DNA of 38,504 nt, taken from the NCBI GenBank assembly GCA_001803225.1, contig MHBF01000101.1, positions 1 to 38,504 on the forward strand. Direction: 5' to 3'. The notes beneath the pieces were generated by a model. That model searched no databases, was not told where the DNA came from, and saw only the letters and a list, made by a program, of their open reading frames with translations. Source of the DNA: Lentisphaerae bacterium GWF2_44_16. Lineage in GTDB: Bacteria > Verrucomicrobiota > Lentisphaeria > Victivallales > GWF2-45-14. Below, piece by piece: positions 34,665 through 38,504 of the stretch; position 1 is the first letter of the stretch, and each line of letters starts with the position of its first letter. The position numbers and the translations under genes were made by a program.

Positions 34665-34669
34665 ATTAT

Positions 34670-34720
34670 CCTGAAAATCAGGGAGGAAAATCAAATTTCC
34701 TATGAAAGTCTATTGACTTT
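34670..34720. repeat. Three consecutive inverted repeats upstream of the IclR promoter
   Basis: CCTGA-AAA-TCAGG (34670-34682), AGGAAA-ATCAAA-TTTCCT (34684-34701) and AAAGTC-TATT-GACTTT (34705-34720). The third overlaps the -35 hexamer. They may be operators or RNA-level structures. Confidence 0.4.
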
Positions 34721-34741
34721 AATTTTGTAATAGTATATAAT
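34713..34741 (+). promoter_or_regulatory. Strong sigma70-type promoter of the IclR gene
   Basis: TTGACT (34713-34718), 17-bp spacer, TATAAT (34736-34741): 5/6 and 6/6 to consensus at optimal spacing, about 40 bp before the start codon. Confidence 0.7.
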
Positions 34742-34742
34742 T

Positions 34743-34778
34743 ACTTCATATTATTAAATAGCAACTTCACAATATGAA
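34743..34778. promoter_or_regulatory. Operator-like repeats between IclR promoter and start codon
   Basis: Inverted repeat TTCATATT (34745-34752)/AATATGAA (34771-34778), and direct repeats ACTTCA at 34743-34748 and 34764-34769, 21 bp (two helical turns) apart. The position over the transcribed start fits autoregulation by the IclR-type protein. Confidence 0.4.
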
Positions 34779-34784
34779 ATTAAC

Positions 34785-35528
34785 ATGAAATCACTACACA
34801 AGGCGCTGGATATACTGGAATACGTGTTAAACCTTGAAGGTAAGCCTGTAACACCCGGAAAAGCCGCCGAAGCCATAGGCCTGAATGAATGTACATGTGT
34901 CCGCATTATGGGAGAAATGGTAAAGAGGGGGTATCTGGAAAAGGTTTCAAGAAAAGCCGGATACATACCTGGCCCGACTGTTTTCGCCCTGTCAAATCGG
35001 GATTGCGGCTATTCACGCCTTATCGGGGCGGCTGAAATTCCCATCAGGGAATTCGCGATAAAAATATCCTCAATGGTGAACATATCCGTCATGCATGACA
35101 AATACAGATATATTCTCAGGCATTATTCGGCGCATCCGGAAAGAAAACTGGTACATGAGACTTCCTATTTTTCCAACTGCTATGAAACCGCCACGGGCTG
35201 GCTCCTGCTCTCGGTTTCATCGGATGAGATAATCGAAAAATTCATAAAGGAACTCGGCGTTCCTCAGAATATATGGAATGATCTGAAAACAGAAAATGAT
35301 ATGCGCCGTAAATTGAATGAAATAAAAAATACGGGCCTTGTGGAATTTCCCCACCCGAACGGGAAATGGCATATAATGGGCGCTCTGATAAAAGCTGAAA
35401 ACTGTCCGCTCTCTGCCATAGGCTTCGGGATTGACGTCGGAGACGACGCGAAACGTACCATGTCCCTGATGAAGGAATGCGTTCGTGAAATAGAAGATAA
35501 ACTTGCTTCCAGAGAATCCGCTTTTTAA
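34785..35528 (+). CDS. IclR-family transcriptional regulator
   Basis: 247 aa, normal length. The N-terminal winged helix (about 1-65) reads KALDILEYVLNLEGKPVTPGKAAEAIGLNECTCVRIMGEMVKRGYLEK (interrupted motif; helix-turn-helix at PGKAAEAIGLNECTCVRIM). The effector domain (about 80-240) includes TATGWLLLS and LSAIGFGIDVGDD, conserved positions of the GAF-like IclR fold. No clear Shine-Dalgarno precedes the ATG although the promoter is strong. It is followed after 40 bp by a URO-D-like gene and then the double-SIS gene, which it may regulate along with itself. The effector is unknown. Confidence 0.9.
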   Translation: MKSLHKALDILEYVLNLEGKPVTPGKAAEAIGLNECTCVRIMGEMVKRGYLEKVSRKAGYIPGPTVFALSNRDCGYSRLIGAAEIPIREFAIKISSMVNISVMHDKYRYILRHYSAHPERKLVHETSYFSNCYETATGWLLLSVSSDEIIEKFIKELGVPQNIWNDLKTENDMRRKLNEIKNTGLVEFPHPNGKWHIMGALIKAENCPLSAIGFGIDVGDDAKRTMSLMKECVREIEDKLASRESAF

Positions 35529-35568
35529 AATTCTGAACAAATAATAAGATTAACAATAGGGCATTCTA

Positions 35569-36624
35569 ATGAATAGACTTTTTTCAAAAACAGTTCAGCC
35601 GGATTTTTGCGGCTTACGGGAATGTATCCAAAGAAAATCTAATCCGAAAAGGGTATTTTTTATTGAGTTTGCTCAAGACAGTTCAGTTAAAAATGCTCTC
35701 ACAGAACGTTTTAATCTCATGAAAGATTTAAATGTGAATCATCCTTTCTTCTTTTATCAGAAAGAAATCACACTACAGAAATTTCTTGGCTATGATACGA
35801 TAAGCTGTTGCCTCCTTCCAAAGTTTCCTTCTCAAATTAACGATAAAAAAAATGAAGCATCTATTTCTGAGGATAAAGTGGCATCCGGCCCAATTCAAAA
35901 CTGGGAAGATTTTGAAAATTATCCCTGGCCCAAAATTGCCGATATGAATTTATCTGCCTTGGATTGGCTGGAAAAAGAACTACCTGAAAACATGAAATGC
36001 CGTATCAATGTTCCAATCGGATTTTATAAGATGCTTCTAGGCTATGAGGACATGTTATATATGATGTATGATAATCCCTCATTAATGAAAGCTGTATTTG
36101 AAAAATTAACCGCTGTCATGCTGGATTATACCCGTACCATTTCTCAGTACTCATGTGTAGGAATAATATGGGGATGCGATGACATGGGTTTTAAAACTCA
36201 AACTTTTTTTCCTCCTGGTTTTATTCGAGCTAATATTCTCCCAATGCATAAATCCCTTGCGGAAATGGCCCATCAACATGGCAAGTTATATTTTCTACAT
36301 GCCTGCGGCAATCTTGAAGAAATAATGAATGATCTGATTACTATGGTGAAAATTGATGCAAAACACTCCTTTGAAGATGTCATTGTTCCTGTAACTGAAA
36401 TGAAGAAAAGATATGGCGACAGAGTGGCGTTGCTTGGCGGAGTCGATGTTGATTTTCTGTGTCGCGCTGATGAGCTTGCTTTGCGAAAAAGGATTCGGGA
36501 GATTCTCGAAATATGCCTGCCCGGTGGAGGATATTGCCTAGGATCTGGTAATTCAATTGCAGATTATGTGCCTTTGGACAATTATTTGATTATGCTTGAT
36601 GAGGGAAGAAATTTTAACTGTTAA
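35569..36624 (+). CDS. Uroporphyrinogen decarboxylase-like protein (URO-D/MtaA methyltransferase family)
   Basis: 351 aa. The C-terminal half carries the family pattern: LYFLHACGNLEEIMNDLI (His-x-Cys-Gly-Asn, where methyltransferase members bind zinc), DAKHSFEDVI, GDRVALLGGVDVDFLCRAD and GGGYCLGSGNSIADYVP. True HemE enzymes have an N-terminal RQAGRYLPEYR-type motif, which is absent, so this is not HemE. Catabolic loci often carry such proteins of unknown reaction, some being corrinoid-dependent methyltransferases; no corrinoid protein is adjacent. Its codon choice is visibly more AT-rich than that of both neighbours, suggesting separate acquisition. Weak ribosome-binding site (GGG). Confidence 0.85.
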   Translation: MNRLFSKTVQPDFCGLRECIQRKSNPKRVFFIEFAQDSSVKNALTERFNLMKDLNVNHPFFFYQKEITLQKFLGYDTISCCLLPKFPSQINDKKNEASISEDKVASGPIQNWEDFENYPWPKIADMNLSALDWLEKELPENMKCRINVPIGFYKMLLGYEDMLYMMYDNPSLMKAVFEKLTAVMLDYTRTISQYSCVGIIWGCDDMGFKTQTFFPPGFIRANILPMHKSLAEMAHQHGKLYFLHACGNLEEIMNDLITMVKIDAKHSFEDVIVPVTEMKKRYGDRVALLGGVDVDFLCRADELALRKRIREILEICLPGGGYCLGSGNSIADYVPLDNYLIMLDEGRNFNC

Positions 36625-36666
36625 TATGTTTTCATAAAATTTAAAATATTAAAAGGAATTATCTAT

Positions 36667-38382
36667 ATGAAATCGCAGGCTGAAAATTTTATCAATAACG
36701 AGAAACAATTTCATTTGGGCTTTTTGCCGACGGAACAGTCGAACCCTAAAACAAAAAAACTGGACGAAGCTTTCGCTAAAAATATTTCAGACGGCGTAAG
36801 AATGCTTCAGTCTGTTGACAGAGACGTGCTGGAAATGGCTGAAAAAATATTCGGAAGCAAAGAATACGCATCCATGTGCGAGAATGCTTTTACGGCGATA
36901 CTTAACGGGAATAAAATTGTTTTTTCAGGCTGCGGAGCGACTGGGCGTCTGAGCATACTCCTTGAATCGATGTGGCGCAAATTTTTCATAAAACTCAAAG
37001 CGGAAAATCCGGGAGCTTATGCTTCAGTTTCAGAATATGAGAGTAGAGTTTTCAGCATCATGACCGGAGGTGATTACGCGCTGGTGCGTTCGGTGGAATC
37101 TTTTGAGGATTATCAGGAATTCGGAAGACAGCAGGCCAGGGAAACAGGCATTGAAAAAGGGGATGTTCTCATAGCAATAACTGAAGGAGGAGAAACCTCT
37201 TCAGTCATCGGCACGGTAAAAGAAGCGGCGGAAGAGGGGGCAAAAGTTTTTCTGCTCTTCAATAATCCCGCAAAACTTCTGTCCGAAAAACTCGAAAGGT
37301 GCCGCGAGGCTATCGAAAATCAATCCGTTACGGTATTGGACCTTCACTGCGGGCCGATGGCGCTTTCAGGTTCCACCCGTATGCAGGCCACTACTTCGGA
37401 GCAGCTTATCGCGGGGGCCGCGCTTGAAACCGTGCTGAAAAAACTCCTGGCTGAAAAAAAGATTTCCAAAAGCTTTGCTGCTGAAGATTATGGCGCTAAT
37501 TTCAAAAAACTCCTTCAAAGCCTTGAAAGTGAAAAAGCAGTTTCAGCTATTTCCTCATATATTGAGTTTGAAGAAAAAATTTACCGTTCTGAAGGGCTGA
37601 TAAGCTATTACGCTGATGAATATCTTCTGGATATTTTCACGGATACGACCGAACGCGCCCCTACTTTCATGCTGCCGCCTTTCAAAAAGAAGGATGACGA
37701 TATTTCTCCTCCGTCGTGGGCTTTTGTTAAAACGCCGCTTCATTCTACGGAAAAGGCCTGGCATGAGATACTCGGCAGAAAACTGCGCTGTCTTGAGTGG
37801 AATAAGGAAACATACGGAAAAATGGGCGCGAGTGAAAAAATCATAAAGAATCCTCCATTGGTAGGGGAATGTGATATTCTGAAATTTATAATAGGAAACG
37901 AGAAGGACCCGTCACGGCTTTCAGCAAATGAAAACGCCGCGGTATTTGTGCTTGGGGCTTCAGAAATGAACAACGCGGAATTTATGAAGGCCTTTAATGA
38001 AGCCTCAGCGGGATACAGGAAAAAAAGCGGGCTCATAGTGGGAGGATTTTACAAAGGCGGTTTTTTTAACGTTCCCTGCAATGCCGTGAAATCGCCTCTT
38101 TCAGTGATGGAACATCTCGCGGTAAAACTTGTTCTCAATACGGTTTCAACGGGGACAATGGTCAGGCTCGGGAAAGTAACCGGCAACTGGATGAGTTGCG
38201 TGGAAGTTACAAATAAAAAGCTCATGGACAGAGGGGTTCGAATTATTTCAGAACTCTGCGGAGTGGGTTACAATGAGGCATGCCATGCACTCCATGAAAC
38301 ACTTGAGGAATTCAGCGCGAAGCCTCCATCAAAAAAAAATTCCCCTGTCAAACATACTGTCAATAAGTTGAAAAGAGGATAA
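36667..38382 (+). CDS. GckR/MurQ-like double-SIS sugar-phosphate protein
   Basis: 571 aa, start supported by AAAGGA. The first SIS domain (about 60-265) has LPTEQSNPKTKKLDEA near its start, VFSGCGATGRLSILLESM and DVLIAITEGGETSSVIG, then GPMALSGSTRMQATTSEQL: the signature shared by N-acetylmuramate-6-phosphate etherase (MurQ) and the eukaryotic glucokinase regulator (GCKR). MurQ is about 300 residues with one SIS domain; this protein has a second SIS-like half (about 310-560), as GCKR does. It may bind or convert a sugar 6-phosphate, possibly MurNAc-6-P. The usual catalytic Glu region reads CGATGRLSILLES, keeping a Glu. Downstream gene starts 4 bp later. Confidence 0.88.
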   Translation: MKSQAENFINNEKQFHLGFLPTEQSNPKTKKLDEAFAKNISDGVRMLQSVDRDVLEMAEKIFGSKEYASMCENAFTAILNGNKIVFSGCGATGRLSILLESMWRKFFIKLKAENPGAYASVSEYESRVFSIMTGGDYALVRSVESFEDYQEFGRQQARETGIEKGDVLIAITEGGETSSVIGTVKEAAEEGAKVFLLFNNPAKLLSEKLERCREAIENQSVTVLDLHCGPMALSGSTRMQATTSEQLIAGAALETVLKKLLAEKKISKSFAAEDYGANFKKLLQSLESEKAVSAISSYIEFEEKIYRSEGLISYYADEYLLDIFTDTTERAPTFMLPPFKKKDDDISPPSWAFVKTPLHSTEKAWHEILGRKLRCLEWNKETYGKMGASEKIIKNPPLVGECDILKFIIGNEKDPSRLSANENAAVFVLGASEMNNAEFMKAFNEASAGYRKKSGLIVGGFYKGGFFNVPCNAVKSPLSVMEHLAVKLVLNTVSTGTMVRLGKVTGNWMSCVEVTNKKLMDRGVRIISELCGVGYNEACHALHETLEEFSAKPPSKKNSPVKHTVNKLKRG

Positions 38383-38386
38383 AAAT

Positions 38387-38504
38387 ATGCTGGAGAGGCT
38401 TGATTCAGTCAGACTCGTGACAGGAGAGACCATGGAGGTATACCTGCTCATACCGCCGGTAGGCGAATGGATGGAGCGTATGATATCTTTTACTGAACAT
38501 TACA
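38387..38504 (+). CDS. Start of an unidentified gene (3' end outside window)
   Basis: The frame starts at ATG 38387 with GAGG nine bases upstream and stays open to the window end (39 codons): MLERLDSVRLVTGETMEVY, then LLIPPVGEWMERMISF. Four bp separate it from the double-SIS stop, so it belongs to the same operon. Too short to assign. Confidence 0.7.
   Translation, partial: MLERLDSVRLVTGETMEVYLLIPPVGEWMERMISFTEHY

Larger units (their letters stand above)
34277..34784. other. AT-rich 508-bp intergenic gap
   Basis: No credible gene. It contains the candidate MITE at 34347-34664 and the control region of the IclR gene at 34670-34784. The first 70 bases (34277-34346) hold nothing I can identify, and no clear terminator follows the rod-like gene. 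Confidence 0.7.

Noticed and set aside
35569-36624. HemE (haem pathway uroporphyrinogen decarboxylase)
   Set aside because: The N-terminal RQAGRYL-type substrate-binding motif is missing and the His-x-Cys-Gly-Asn motif points to the methyltransferase-like branch.

Overview
The window is one contiguous piece of a bacterial chromosome, most likely from the phylum Lentisphaerota (Victivallis/Lentisphaera-like). I infer this from content, not from a marker gene. There are two prepilin-like proteins with the FTLVELL...LLPAL N-terminus, one with a clear C-terminal H-x-DG-type motif. They sit beside a DUF4838 protein and an alpha-galactosidase-like enzyme, together with two Gfo/Idh/MocA oxidoreductases, a zinc-ribbon/Ser-Thr kinase/LRR protein and a GckR-like double-SIS protein. 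I saw no rRNA, tRNA, CRISPR array, phage gene or transposase.

Layout. 1-3481 (+) is the end of a carbohydrate locus: LacI-type regulator (partial), secreted DUF4838 protein, pseudopilin. 3486-5687 holds convergent/divergent aroB (-) and a secreted trypsin-fold-like protein that lacks catalytic residues. 5730-13342 (-) is a tight five-gene operon: a GntR-type regulator fused to a solute-binding-protein domain, GH36-like alpha-galactosidase, pseudopilin, secreted CBM protein and Gfo/Idh/MocA oxidoreductase. It starts at a TTGACT-N17-TATTAT promoter whose -10 lies in a 13-bp-arm palindrome. 13487-17196 (-) holds an orphan histidine kinase, lipA and a FabB-like synthase. 17427-23447 (+) is an operon of a membrane protein, an OppD-like ATPase, a TPR protein, mutL and nnr. 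23463-25712 (-) holds a second Gfo/Idh/MocA protein and a membrane-fusion (adaptor) protein. 25898-27218 holds a zinc-ribbon membrane protein (-) and a GT2 glycosyltransferase (+). 27234-32269 (-) is a large Ser/Thr kinase-LRR protein overlapping a secreted HExxH metallopeptidase-like gene. 32334-34276 (+) is an unusual unit: a short basic ORF behind two identical AAGGAG hexaloop hairpins, a structured spacer, an EF-hand protein and a 73-aa protein resembling the C-terminus of flagellar rod proteins. 34277-34784 is an AT-rich gap holding a candidate 318-bp MITE and the control region of an IclR gene. 34785-38504 (+) continues with IclR, a URO-D/methyltransferase-like protein, a GckR/MurQ-like double-SIS protein and the start of another gene.

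The genes suggest a glycan-degrading heterotroph with many small substrate-specific loci, each pairing a regulator, a secreted or intracellular glycan-active protein and a pseudopilin. The most novel material is the 32334-34276 unit with its CsrA-like double hairpin, the GntR/solute-binding fusion regulator with its operator, the recurring pseudopilin partner genes and the MITE candidate.
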